From NCBI GenBank assembly GCA_029667085.1, contig JARUHJ010000005.1, positions 124,001-188,000 on the forward strand: a stretch of DNA of 64,000 bases. Reading direction: 5' to 3'. The stretch is from Deltaproteobacteria bacterium IMCC39524 (GTDB lineage Bacteria; Desulfobacterota; Desulfuromonadia; Desulfuromonadales; BM103). Made by a program: the position numbers and the translations under genes. The notes under the pieces were generated by a model, which saw only the letters and a list, made by a program, of their open reading frames with translations, did not search any database and was not told where the DNA came from. Shown one piece after another: positions 53,017-61,200 of the stretch; position 1 is the stretch's first letter; each line of letters opens with the position of its first letter.

Positions 53017-55890
53017 TCAAATGATAGCACTCAGGTATTCCGAAGTTGCGGCACGCCGCTCTTGCTCAATTTGCTTTGGATCGACCTCCACAAACTTCTC
53101 ATCCGGGGTGACCTTGAAGATCGGCTGGCCCTTTTGCACGATAACGCCGTCACCACCTTCAATCAGAATCTTGTCCACAGTGCCTGAGAAAGGAGCCGGA
53201 ACCTTGTTGAACATCTTCATAACTTCAAGGATGAAGAGTGGCTGACCTTTTTCGAAGTGCTCACCCTCTTTAACGAACATCGGCATGCCTGGCGCTTCCT
53301 GGGCATAGTACATGCCGCCGCCCGGCGTAACGATCTCGTCGGCCTTGGTCGCAGGAGGCGGCACCAGAATCTTCTTCATGGCTGCCTGCAGGTCAGGATC
53401 ATTAAGGTAATCAGGAATCGTCACCTCGAGGTCTTCTTCAACCTTGAAGGCGTAGAAATCTGTCTTCTCGGCGATCATGAAGAGCAGACCGAAGAGCTCG
53501 TTACCGACCTCGAAACCAAGGTGTGCAGATTGGATCTCTGCCCAGGTCTCTGCGTCGAAGCCACCCTGCGGCTTGTCCTTGCCAAGGATATCGTTAAGCT
53601 TGACGAATTCATCCTTACTCAAGCCGAACTTCTCGCGCAGTTCAGCATAGAAAGCCAGGGCATTCTGCAACAGGTCGCGGTCATGAGTCCAGATCACCTC
53701 GGCAGCCGGAGCATCATTACGCCAGGTCATGTTGAGGAACTCGTAAGTTTCCTCGAGAATAACCAGAGGATTGCGCAGCCAGACCAGTTTACCATTTTTG
53801 AATGTGAAGTTTTTGCGATTCAGGCTCAACCAGCCTGAAAGCATATGCGGATCGGCCAGCAGCAGCTCCATTGGACGGGTTAACAGGGTTCCCTTGCGGT
53901 CGAGGGTTTCTGAAATGGCCTTATTGATCTCCGGGCTATCACTATAGAGTTTAGCCAGGTGTTTTTTCATCGAGATGAAAGCATAGACAACATCCAACTT
54001 GCTGGCTTCTTCTTTCAGCTTACCCACCAGGGTCAGGTAAGGAACAACAAAACGGGTGGTTGGCTTGGCCATAACGTTCTGACCGAGGAACCAGTTCACC
54101 AGACCATAATGGAACTCGAGGTTTGTCGCCAGATCGGTACCGCGCAGAACGGTGCTGCGTAGAACCTTGGAGAGATGATTGTAGCTGTCGAGGCGATCGT
54201 CACCTTTGGTCAAGAGCAGGGCGATATTGGAATCGTAGGCTCCGGCCACCGTGTAGCGCATGAACTGGCCGGTGTCCGGGTTGACCATACAGATGCCCTG
54301 GTCATCACGAATCTCGCCATCAATCGGCTTCGACCAGTAACGAATGACGCCGCCGGCACTTGGCGAAAGAGAACAATCGGTCGCGTTGAGACGCGCTTCG
54401 GCGCCAGCACCAAATCGTTGCTGACGCTCAGGACGCGGCAGCCGCTCTTTGTGCATAGCCAGAAGAGCCATAGCTTCAACCAGTGACTCGACGACAAAGA
54501 ACTCTTTCTTGTTCTTTGGATTGGTGAACTTCAGGTTGTACACCAGCTCGGTAACCCTGTGCTCAACCTGGATACGCGTGTTGACTTCCATGAAATAGTG
54601 GCGGGCGCCATCAACAATACATTCAAAAGTTGATGCGGAATCAAGGCCGACGGCCATACCGAAACGCTCGGATTCCTCTTCCATGCGCTTGAGAACTTGC
54701 AGATCGCTTTCGAGAGCCTTGGCTTGAGCTTTCTGGCCAGCTTTTTTCGCTTTCTTGATTTCATCGCTCAGCGCTTCCTGAGTCACAGAAATCTCGAGAA
54801 GCTTCTGCTCATGCATCTGCAGCGAGCAGTCACGCCCACCGAGGGCGATGGCCCACTCACCGTTACCGAGCAACTGGATCTCGTTGTGACGAGTCTGCTC
54901 GATATTCAGCTCAACGAGAACGTTTTTATTGTCGCCAACGCCGTTGGCCTTGACCTCAAGCAGAACCTCGCGAACCAGCTCGGGCGCGACTTTTGCAGCT
55001 TTTTTGATGTCGGCATCGGAAGGGTTCTTCTTGGTCAGAAGCGAAGCGCCGAGGATACGCTGGCCTTTACCACCGCCACCACCGATCGCCTTGAGACGGA
55101 TCCGGGCGCCTGGGTAGTTCTTGAACATATCGAAACATTCTTTTTCAACCTGGGCTCCGAGTTCATCGATAGAAAAAAGATCAATCCCTTTTTCATAAGA
55201 AGCCATGAGGATGTGACCGGCCAGGTCGACAAGCTCGATCTTCTTGTCTGCGAGGATTTTTTTATCACAGTTAAGCCCTTCCGCCTTGGCCACAGCCAAC
55301 AAAGCCTCACGGCTCGGGTGCTTGCTGATCAGGGTGCGTGAAGTCGCGTTGTCAATACCAGGTGTTACAGATACGTCAACACTCAGTGCGGTACGCTTGG
55401 CTTCGTCTTTCTTGCCTGCGCCACGCTGGGTAGCCGCACAAGGGCCGATAAATTTCAGACCAGCATCCTCGATCGCCGCAACAAACTCGTCATCCTCAGC
55501 CATGAAGCCATAACCGGCAAAGATCGCATTGTAACCGTTATCTTTGGCAATCTGGATGATCTGGCCGATCCGCTCAACACGTTCCTCTTTTGAGGCGCCG
55601 GTATAGTCGGGCACCCGGTGTACACGGCTGTTGTCGGTCAGCAAACGCAGTTCAGGGGAAAGCGCATTGGGATAAACGATCGAATCCTTCTCCGAGAGCA
55701 GGATACCGTAGTGGCTGATCCCCATTTCCTCGTAGACGGTCATCGCTTCCAGACGGATCGGGCCGCGGCAAACGATCAACGGGCAAAGTTCTTCACAAGA
55801 GAAAGAACGGACCCATTCCGAGTCAGACTGACTCAAGCGACGATCGCTGTGGATCAGTGGATTATTTGTGTAGTTATTATTCTGTGCCAT
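53017..55890 (-). CDS. Biotin carboxylase/carrier subunit of acyl-CoA (propionyl-CoA) carboxylase
   Basis: A 957-residue fusion of biotin carboxylase and biotin carrier. The ATP-grasp core shows 'IRLKAIGGGGGKGQRI' and 'HYFMEVNTRIQVEHRVTELVYN'; the carrier domain at the C-terminus has the biotin motif EVMKM (Lys near 892). The protein is longer than common PccA/AccC-BCCP fusions (about 670 residues): it has an N-terminal extension, a Lys/Glu-rich helical insert near residues 385-425 and a long middle region. It carboxylates biotin for the carboxyltransferase encoded just upstream (58 bp). Propionyl-CoA as substrate is inferred from mutase, meaB and epimerase beside it. GGAG precedes the ATG. 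Confidence 0.9.
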   Translation of the reverse strand: MAQNNNYTNNPLIHSDRRLSQSDSEWVRSFSCEELCPLIVCRGPIRLEAMTVYEEMGISHYGILLSEKDSIVYPNALSPELRLLTDNSRVHRVPDYTGASKEERVERIGQIIQIAKDNGYNAIFAGYGFMAEDDEFVAAIEDAGLKFIGPCAATQRGAGKKDEAKRTALSVDVSVTPGIDNATSRTLISKHPSREALLAVAKAEGLNCDKKILADKKIELVDLAGHILMASYEKGIDLFSIDELGAQVEKECFDMFKNYPGARIRLKAIGGGGGKGQRILGASLLTKKNPSDADIKKAAKVAPELVREVLLEVKANGVGDNKNVLVELNIEQTRHNEIQLLGNGEWAIALGGRDCSLQMHEQKLLEISVTQEALSDEIKKAKKAGQKAQAKALESDLQVLKRMEEESERFGMAVGLDSASTFECIVDGARHYFMEVNTRIQVEHRVTELVYNLKFTNPKNKKEFFVVESLVEAMALLAMHKERLPRPERQQRFGAGAEARLNATDCSLSPSAGGVIRYWSKPIDGEIRDDQGICMVNPDTGQFMRYTVAGAYDSNIALLLTKGDDRLDSYNHLSKVLRSTVLRGTDLATNLEFHYGLVNWFLGQNVMAKPTTRFVVPYLTLVGKLKEEASKLDVVYAFISMKKHLAKLYSDSPEINKAISETLDRKGTLLTRPMELLLADPHMLSGWLSLNRKNFTFKNGKLVWLRNPLVILEETYEFLNMTWRNDAPAAEVIWTHDRDLLQNALAFYAELREKFGLSKDEFVKLNDILGKDKPQGGFDAETWAEIQSAHLGFEVGNELFGLLFMIAEKTDFYAFKVEEDLEVTIPDYLNDPDLQAAMKKILVPPPATKADEIVTPGGGMYYAQEAPGMPMFVKEGEHFEKGQPLFILEVMKMFNKVPAPFSGTVDKILIEGGDGVIVQKGQPIFKVTPDEKFVEVDPKQIEQERRAATSEYLSAII

Positions 55891-55948
55891 TGCTTTATAT
55901 CTCCAAGTCGAAACCTTGATTCGCTTATGTCAATAGTATCCGCAGTGA

Positions 55949-57673
55949 TTAATGGAATTCGCGTTGGACATCCTGCCAGGACGAAGCCTCGTAGTGACGC
56001 AACAGGAAGTTCATGTTCTCACCAAGAACCTGGCGCAGATCAGTCGGCATAACCAGTGAGGAGATAGACCCAAGGGCGAGACCCTCTTTCGGGTTCATCA
56101 ATTCTTTCTCGTAACGCAGGTTAAGCTCTGCTTCCTGAAGCTTTAGCCATTCTGCGGCCTCGGCCTCGGCGTCCTTCTTGGCTTCCGCTCCGTCCATGCC
56201 TGCCTTGGTTCGTGTCAGGATTCCGTCGGCGACCATTTTCTTGATCGCGCCACGGACCTTGCGCAACTCACCTTTATAGACAAACTCCTTACCGGCCGGG
56301 CCCATAACAGCGAGACGGGTGGTCGGTAGGGCCAGAACCAGATCGGCACCGGTGGGATAGTTATTGTAAGACGCGTAGGCGCCCCCATAAGCGTTACGTA
56401 GAATCAGCAGGATACGCGGTGTGCGGACATCGATGATCGAATCAAGCATCGAGCGTCCAGCCTGAACGATACCGCGCGCTTCCTGCTCACGCCCCGGCAG
56501 GAAGCCGGTCGTGTCTTCCATGAAGATCAATGGAATGTTGTAGATATTACAGAAGCGCACAAAACGGGCAATTTTGACCGCCGAGTCGCAGTCAATCTGA
56601 CCAGAAGAAACGGCGCTGTTGTTTGCAACAAAACCGACAACATTGCCGCCCAGACGACCCAGGGCGGTGATCGCCTCGCGGGAACGCTCGGGCTGCAACT
56701 CGAAGTAATCACCATGGTCACAAATCTGCTGAATGATAATTGAGACATCAAAAGGAGTATTGAAACCGGTTGGCGAGTTGAAAGCCTTCTTCAACAGGGT
56801 ATTGATCTCCCAGGTTTTACGATCGAGTGGATCGCTGGTCTCCTGGAAAGGAGCCATGCTGTAGTTGTTATCAGGGAGATAGCTCACCAGGCGGACTGCC
56901 GTGCGCAACGCTGCAGTTTCATCAGCGACCATCAGGTCGGTCACGCCAGAGGCGCTGTGAACCTTGGGGCCACCAAGCTCTTCGGGAGTAATGTCTTCAC
57001 CAAGCACCGACTTGACAACACCGGGGCCGGTCAGACCGAAGAAGGTGTCTTTGGGCTGAATGAGGAAGCTACCCTGGCGAGGCAGATAAGAACCACCGCC
57101 GGCATTGAAACCGAACATGCACATGACGGTCGGCACCACACCACTGATCTTACGCAGGGCGGTAAAGGCTTCAGCGTAGCCATCTAGGCCACCGACACCG
57201 GCAGGAACAAAAGCGCCTGCGGAGTCGTTCATGCCGATCAAAGGCAGGCCTTTCTCACCACACATTTTAAAGAGACGGGCCAGTTTGTTGCCATTGGTTG
57301 CATCAATAGAACCGGCTCGTACTGTGAAATCGTGTCCATAAACACCAACGTCACGGCCATTTATGTTGAGAATGCCGGTGACCAGCGACGCGCCATCAAG
57401 GTTCTTGCCCCAGTTCTGGAACAAAATGTTGGGCTTGGCCTGGGTCAGAACATTGATCCTCTCCCAGACAGTCATCCGCTTTTTGAAATGTTGCTTTTCA
57501 ATCTGACCGACGGCAACGGACTTGATGGGCCGCTGGATCAGGTCATGGCCTTCCTGCATCACCTCTTCGTAGCCGCCGCGCACGCCGGCAACCTCACCAG
57601 GAATGGTGAATTCAACTTTCTCAGGTGGATCAAATGGATTCTTCAGTGACGGTGTAATCGTTTTTTTTGCCAT
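55949..57673 (-). CDS. Acyl-CoA (propionyl-CoA) carboxylase carboxyltransferase subunit
   Basis: A 574-residue carboxyltransferase of the crotonase-like type. Both halves are present: '[70 protein letters not shown]' and '[58 protein letters not shown]', each with the oxyanion-hole glycines. The start at 57673 is supported by AGAGGAA upstream; earlier in-frame ATG at 57718 would add an unlikely tail. It is first in the operon with the biotin carboxylase, preceded by a TTGACA-17-TATATC promoter. Together they carboxylate an acyl-CoA, most likely propionyl-CoA by context. Confidence 0.92.
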   Translation of the reverse strand: MAKKTITPSLKNPFDPPEKVEFTIPGEVAGVRGGYEEVMQEGHDLIQRPIKSVAVGQIEKQHFKKRMTVWERINVLTQAKPNILFQNWGKNLDGASLVTGILNINGRDVGVYGHDFTVRAGSIDATNGNKLARLFKMCGEKGLPLIGMNDSAGAFVPAGVGGLDGYAEAFTALRKISGVVPTVMCMFGFNAGGGSYLPRQGSFLIQPKDTFFGLTGPGVVKSVLGEDITPEELGGPKVHSASGVTDLMVADETAALRTAVRLVSYLPDNNYSMAPFQETSDPLDRKTWEINTLLKKAFNSPTGFNTPFDVSIIIQQICDHGDYFELQPERSREAITALGRLGGNVVGFVANNSAVSSGQIDCDSAVKIARFVRFCNIYNIPLIFMEDTTGFLPGREQEARGIVQAGRSMLDSIIDVRTPRILLILRNAYGGAYASYNNYPTGADLVLALPTTRLAVMGPAGKEFVYKGELRKVRGAIKKMVADGILTRTKAGMDGAEAKKDAEAEAAEWLKLQEAELNLRYEKELMNPKEGLALGSISSLVMPTDLRQVLGENMNFLLRHYEASSWQDVQREFH

Positions 57674-57831
57674 CTTTGGATTCCTCTGCTTGCTGGAGTT
57701 TTTCAGCCGGCAGAACACTCTCGCCTGCCAGCCGGTTGCTATGAAAAATGCTTTTCTGTTTTTGATTTAATCCAGAGGCGGATAACACATGAAGTCTACC
57801 TACAATAGAATAGGGTTTTATCCACCGCATG

Positions 57832-57860
57832 GATATAGCCCAAGTGGCACTCCATGTCAA
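57832..57860 (-). promoter_or_regulatory. Sigma-70-like promoter of the carboxylase operon
   Basis: On the minus strand TTGACA (57855-57860), a 17-bp spacer and TATATC (57832-57837). Just downstream, near the expected start site, lies GGATAAAACCC (GGTTTTATC on plus at 57814-57822), and upstream GATAAAACC on plus at 57877-57885. These share GGTTTTA with the XRE-cupin upstream repeat. The remainder of this 431-bp gap (57674-58104) has no gene. Confidence 0.6.
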
Positions 57861-58104
57861 CGGAAAATTCATTTTAGATAAAACCAGTTTACTTAGATTA
57901 AACGCCAATTTAGCGTGACTGCAAACCTTTTCATAACCGCTTTATGCGCCCACCACAAAAGGGTTTTCACTGAATACGCCAAACTTCAGGAAGAACAACA
58001 AAGCCCCCTTTCGCCACTTAATGTTGACTTCACAAAGATGATTGCCGCATCATAAGCAGGTAATCAAAAAGGTGCCGGGCTCAACCCGGCGGAAGAGGTT
58101 CTCA

Positions 58105-59181
58105 TTGTCTGACATTTTCAAAACTTTTCCTGCAGGACTACAGCTCTGGCCACAAGCACGACTCAGGTCACGCAACCTGCAGGAAGGTTATAATTTTTCT
58201 CTTCTGGAGAATTCTAGCGACACCTACCATTTTTCCGTCCTGGCCGGCCCTTGTCATGTACGCACAATCTTTGACGAATTTGCTGAGAACATGCCTGAAG
58301 AGGCTTTCTTCATCCTCGAGTTTTACACCACCGAACCTAACGCCAAAGATACGGACCCACCGGCACCGACCATTCACTATTCGCCCTATATGCCAACGGT
58401 TGAGATCCTCGAGATCATCGCACCTTACTGGGACCGCCTGATGCATGATGGTTTTGTCGGTTTTGGCCTGGCCAACAATCGCTCCAGCCAGGAGATGTTT
58501 TATTCGGAGGAAAAAGTCCTGACCTTTTTCACCGACAACCATCTGCGCCTCACTAATCAGTTGGCCAAATCCAGGGTTCCCCATCGACCAGACCTGCTAC
58601 TGCACACGGAGCTCGGCCACGACCATCTTTCACTCCTCTGCCTGGAGCGAGAAAACCTTCCCGAAGAGCTAAGGGGCTTCAGCGATCGCGATCTCGATTA
58701 CGCCCACTTTTGTCGTGAGCTGATCGATCGACTCGACATGTACCCGGTTGAAGAGAGCCTGTCCTTTTTCTTTTCGCGCAAAGAGCAGAAGATGATCGAA
58801 GAGATTCTCAGCCAGCATCCGGACTATGAAGAGTTTGCCGAGGATGATTTTGGCGCCCTCCTTCTCGACTGGAATGAATTTGTCCAGGAATGCTGCACCA
58901 ACTTTGATGGCGATCTCTGGGAATACCGCATGGGACTGCAGCTGCGCGACATCCTGCACCATGTTCTCTGCGCCTGCGAAGACCCCCTGAAAAGTCGCAT
59001 TCTAGAAGTCCTCAAAGAACCAGACGAAAAGTTTCGCCAGCTTCTCATCGACAATCGCAAGCGACTGGACGGCCCAGGCACCAGCACCACTGAGGAACAT
59101 TTCTGGTACAACGGCGTGATCCGCAATGCCGGCCACGAGCTGCGCCGCGACCTGATTCGCGACGGCTGGTATAAACCTTAA
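58105..59181 (+). CDS. Conserved hypothetical protein
   Basis: A 358-residue soluble protein without a domain I recognise. It is rich in Asp/Glu/Leu with aromatic clusters ('GPCHVRTIFDEFAENMPEEAFFILEFYTTEP', 'FFFSRKEQKMIEEILSQHPDYEEFAEDDFGALLLDWNEFVQECC'). No signal peptide or membrane helix. The TTG start at 58105 was chosen because GGAAGAGG lies 6 nt upstream; the in-frame codons before have no site. It is followed by mqnB on the same strand after 90 bp but with a repeat in between. Role unknown. Confidence 0.7.
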   Translation: MSDIFKTFPAGLQLWPQARLRSRNLQEGYNFSLLENSSDTYHFSVLAGPCHVRTIFDEFAENMPEEAFFILEFYTTEPNAKDTDPPAPTIHYSPYMPTVEILEIIAPYWDRLMHDGFVGFGLANNRSSQEMFYSEEKVLTFFTDNHLRLTNQLAKSRVPHRPDLLLHTELGHDHLSLLCLERENLPEELRGFSDRDLDYAHFCRELIDRLDMYPVEESLSFFFSRKEQKMIEEILSQHPDYEEFAEDDFGALLLDWNEFVQECCTNFDGDLWEYRMGLQLRDILHHVLCACEDPLKSRILEVLKEPDEKFRQLLIDNRKRLDGPGTSTTEEHFWYNGVIRNAGHELRRDLIRDGWYKP

Positions 59182-59223
59182 CCGTTGGTAGTTGGTTCAG
59201 GGCAAAAGGTCAAGGGAAGCCCC

Positions 59224-59265
59224 TTAACCCTTAACCCTTAACCCTTAACCCTTAACCCTTAACCT
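59224..59265 (+). repeat. TTAACCC heptamer tandem array
   Basis: Five perfect TTAACCC units followed by TTAACCT, ending 6 bp before the mqnB ATG. It occupies the place of the ribosome site; no Shine-Dalgarno sequence is seen. Slippage could change its length. Confidence 0.95.
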
Positions 59266-59271
59266 GACCCT

Positions 59272-60012
59272 ATGATCGCTCTCCTCGCAGCAGTCCCTGA
59301 AGAAACCAACCTGATCAGAGCCGCGCTTCAGGATTTTGCGCAGGAATCCGTCAATGGCATCGCCTTGATCTCCGGCACCATCTCAGGTAAGAAGATCACC
59401 CTTGCACACAGCGGCATCGGCAAAGCCGCGGCAGCAGCCACTGCCGTCAGTCTCTTGAGCAGCTGCCAACCTGAAGCGCTGCTTCTGTTCGGTTGCGGCG
59501 GTGCCTATCTTGGCACAGACCTGGCTTTGGGCGACCTAGCACTTGCCAGTGGCGAAATTTTTGGCGACGAAGGCGTCGCTACCCCTAAAGGCTTCCGGGA
59601 TCTTGCTGAGACAAGGTTGGCCATGCGCCGTACCCCTGAAAAATTTTACAACAACTGGCCGGTTGACAATGAGCTGCACGACTGGGCGAAACCCCTCCTG
59701 CAGGCCCACGCTACAGAGAATAAGATAAAGCTGCGCAGCGGTCCTTTTGTCACCGTCTCCACCTGTACAGGATCGACGGTTGTTGCAACCGAAATCGAGC
59801 AGCGCACCAAGGGCATCTGTGAGAACATGGAAGGAGCGGCGGTCGCCCTGGCCTGTCAGCAGCTCTCGACGCCATTGCTTGAAGTCCGCGGCATCTCCAA
59901 CCTGGTGGAAGACCGCGAAACCAGCCGCTGGGATCTCCCCGCCGGCATTGCTGCTGCGCAACGCGCCATCCTTGAGCTTCTCAAATCCTGGCCGGAGCAA
60001 CAACCGCAATGA
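59272..60012 (+). CDS. mqnB: Futalosine hydrolase MqnB
   Basis: MqnB removes hypoxanthine from futalosine in the alternative (futalosine) menaquinone pathway. This 246-residue nucleosidase of the PNP/MTAN fold has 'MIALLAAVPEETNLIRAAL', 'HSGIGKAAAAATAVSLL', 'LLFGCGGAYLGTDLALGDLALASGEI' and 'CENMEGAAVALACQQL' with the catalytic Glu. Its partner mqnD begins inside its last codons (4-bp overlap), which makes the assignment safe against other MTAN-type nucleosidases. The ATG is preceded by a heptamer array instead of a ribosome site. Confidence 0.93.
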   Translation: MIALLAAVPEETNLIRAALQDFAQESVNGIALISGTISGKKITLAHSGIGKAAAAATAVSLLSSCQPEALLLFGCGGAYLGTDLALGDLALASGEIFGDEGVATPKGFRDLAETRLAMRRTPEKFYNNWPVDNELHDWAKPLLQAHATENKIKLRSGPFVTVSTCTGSTVVATEIEQRTKGICENMEGAAVALACQQLSTPLLEVRGISNLVEDRETSRWDLPAGIAAAQRAILELLKSWPEQQPQ

Positions 60013-60842
60013 AGAGCTTAAGCCTGGGATATTCTCCCTGCCCCAATGACACCTATATCTTTTACGCCCTCACCCACAACAAGGTTGCGATTCCTGGCCA
60101 TAGGATTGAACAGCGCCTGGAAGATGTCGAGACCCTCAACCAGCTGGCTCTCGACGGGCTGCTTGACCTGACAAAAATCTCCTACCACGCCCTGGGCCAT
60201 TTACGCGATCGTTACGCCTTGCTTCACAGCGGTGGCGCGCTTGGCCGCGGTTGCGGACCGCTGGTCATTGCTGCAGATTCGACAGATATGCAGGCTCTTC
60301 GCGGCAAACGGATCGCCGTTCCGGGCAAACTGACTACGGCCAACCTGCTGCTGCAACTACATGGGTCGGGTTACGAGAATCTGCTCATCCTGCCCTTCGA
60401 CCAGATCATGAGCGCACTGCAAAGCGGCGCAGCAGACGCCGGAGTCATTATCCATGAATCGCGCTTTACCTATCAGCAGGCGGGCTTCCATGAGGTTCTG
60501 GACCTGGGAGCATGGTGGGAAGCTGACAGTGGTCTGCCGATACCCTTGGGGGGGATTCTCGCCAGAAGAGACCTGGGAGAAACAACGATCAGAATGGCTG
60601 ACGAAGCGATCCGGAGGAGCCTTGAATACGCCAAACTTCATCCGCAAGAACCGCGCAGCTACATCAAGCAACACGCGCAGGAACTTGAAAATGAGGTGAT
60701 CGACGCGCACATCAATCTCTACGTCAATGATTTCTCGCTGACTCTGGGTGACGAAGGGATCATGGCCGTAGAGACTCTTCTGAGCCGAGCGGAGAAACGT
60801 GGACTAGTCCCGAAATGCGACAAGCCCCTCTTCCTGTCCTGA
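60009..60842 (+). CDS. mqnD: 1,4-dihydroxy-6-naphthoate synthase MqnD
   Basis: MqnD turns cyclic dehypoxanthine futalosine into 1,4-dihydroxy-6-naphthoate in the futalosine route to menaquinone. The 277 residues have the two-lobed periplasmic-binding-like fold: 'LSLGYSPCPNDTYIFYAL', 'LEDVETLNQLALDGLLDLTKISYHALGHLRDRYALLHSGGALGRGCGPLV' and 'GLPIPLGGILARRDLG'. It overlaps mqnB by 4 bp. mqnA, mqnC and mqnE are not in the window. High confidence. Confidence 0.95.
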   Translation: MKSLSLGYSPCPNDTYIFYALTHNKVAIPGHRIEQRLEDVETLNQLALDGLLDLTKISYHALGHLRDRYALLHSGGALGRGCGPLVIAADSTDMQALRGKRIAVPGKLTTANLLLQLHGSGYENLLILPFDQIMSALQSGAADAGVIIHESRFTYQQAGFHEVLDLGAWWEADSGLPIPLGGILARRDLGETTIRMADEAIRRSLEYAKLHPQEPRSYIKQHAQELENEVIDAHINLYVNDFSLTLGDEGIMAVETLLSRAEKRGLVPKCDKPLFLS

Positions 60843-60999
60843 TTTAAAGACAGGTTCCGGCAAAACAACTTTTCCTCAATCAAAAACAGAACCGGCGGGT
60901 CGTGAGGAGATTGCCTCCTCTCGCTACCCATATCAGCGTCAGTGCGTCATGATGGCAAAGTAGATATTTAACATCAACTTAGAACGAGAGGAGGCCAAG
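60843..60999. other. Gap after mqnD with short repeats
   Basis: Contains the 16-bp CAGAACCGGCGGGTCG (60887-60902) shared with 52411-52426, then GAGGAG…CTCCTC hairpin, and the ribosome-site region of an IS110 remnant. No gene. Confidence 0.5.
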
Positions 61000-61089
61000 T
61001 TGAAGGTTACCACTGTCGAGCTGGATTTGGCAAAGAACGTCTTTTACGTTGCATTCTTTAATGATCACGATATGTCAAAAAGCGCATGA
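61000..61089 (+). pseudogene. IS110-family transposase remnant (N-terminus)
   Basis: TTG start with GAGAGGAGG upstream, then 'KVTTVELDLAKNVFYVAFFNDHD', which matches the start of IS110 transposases (…IDLAKNVFQVHG…) with the catalytic Asp. It stops at TGA after 29 codons; the following codons (LDAAKTREFF) also fit the family, so the frame was broken by a nonsense change and most of the gene is lost. No inverted repeats are expected for IS110. Confidence 0.75.
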
Positions 61090-61149
61090 TTAGACGCGGC
61101 AAAAACACGTGAATTCTTCACTCTGACTCATCACGTTCCATAGTTACAA

Positions 61150-61183
61150 AAAAAATGGCCGGTCACTAGACCGGCCATTTTTT
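61150..61183. terminator. Bidirectional terminator
   Basis: A 15-bp perfect stem (AAAAAATGGCCGGTC / GACCGGCCATTTTTT) with an ACTA loop, A-rich on the left and T-rich on the right. It ends the large minus-strand CARDB gene and whatever reads from the left. Confidence 0.95.
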
Positions 61184-61200
61184 ACTAAAAAAGCAACACC

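Noticed and set aside
52673-53245. 190-codon open frame in the gap after the carboxylase terminator
   Set aside because: Low-complexity, overlaps the terminator and the 3' end of the carboxylase gene; no ribosome site or family.
61087-61089. TGA in the IS110 remnant as selenocysteine
   Set aside because: No hairpin at the right distance and the frame is broken again soon after; the gene is truncated.
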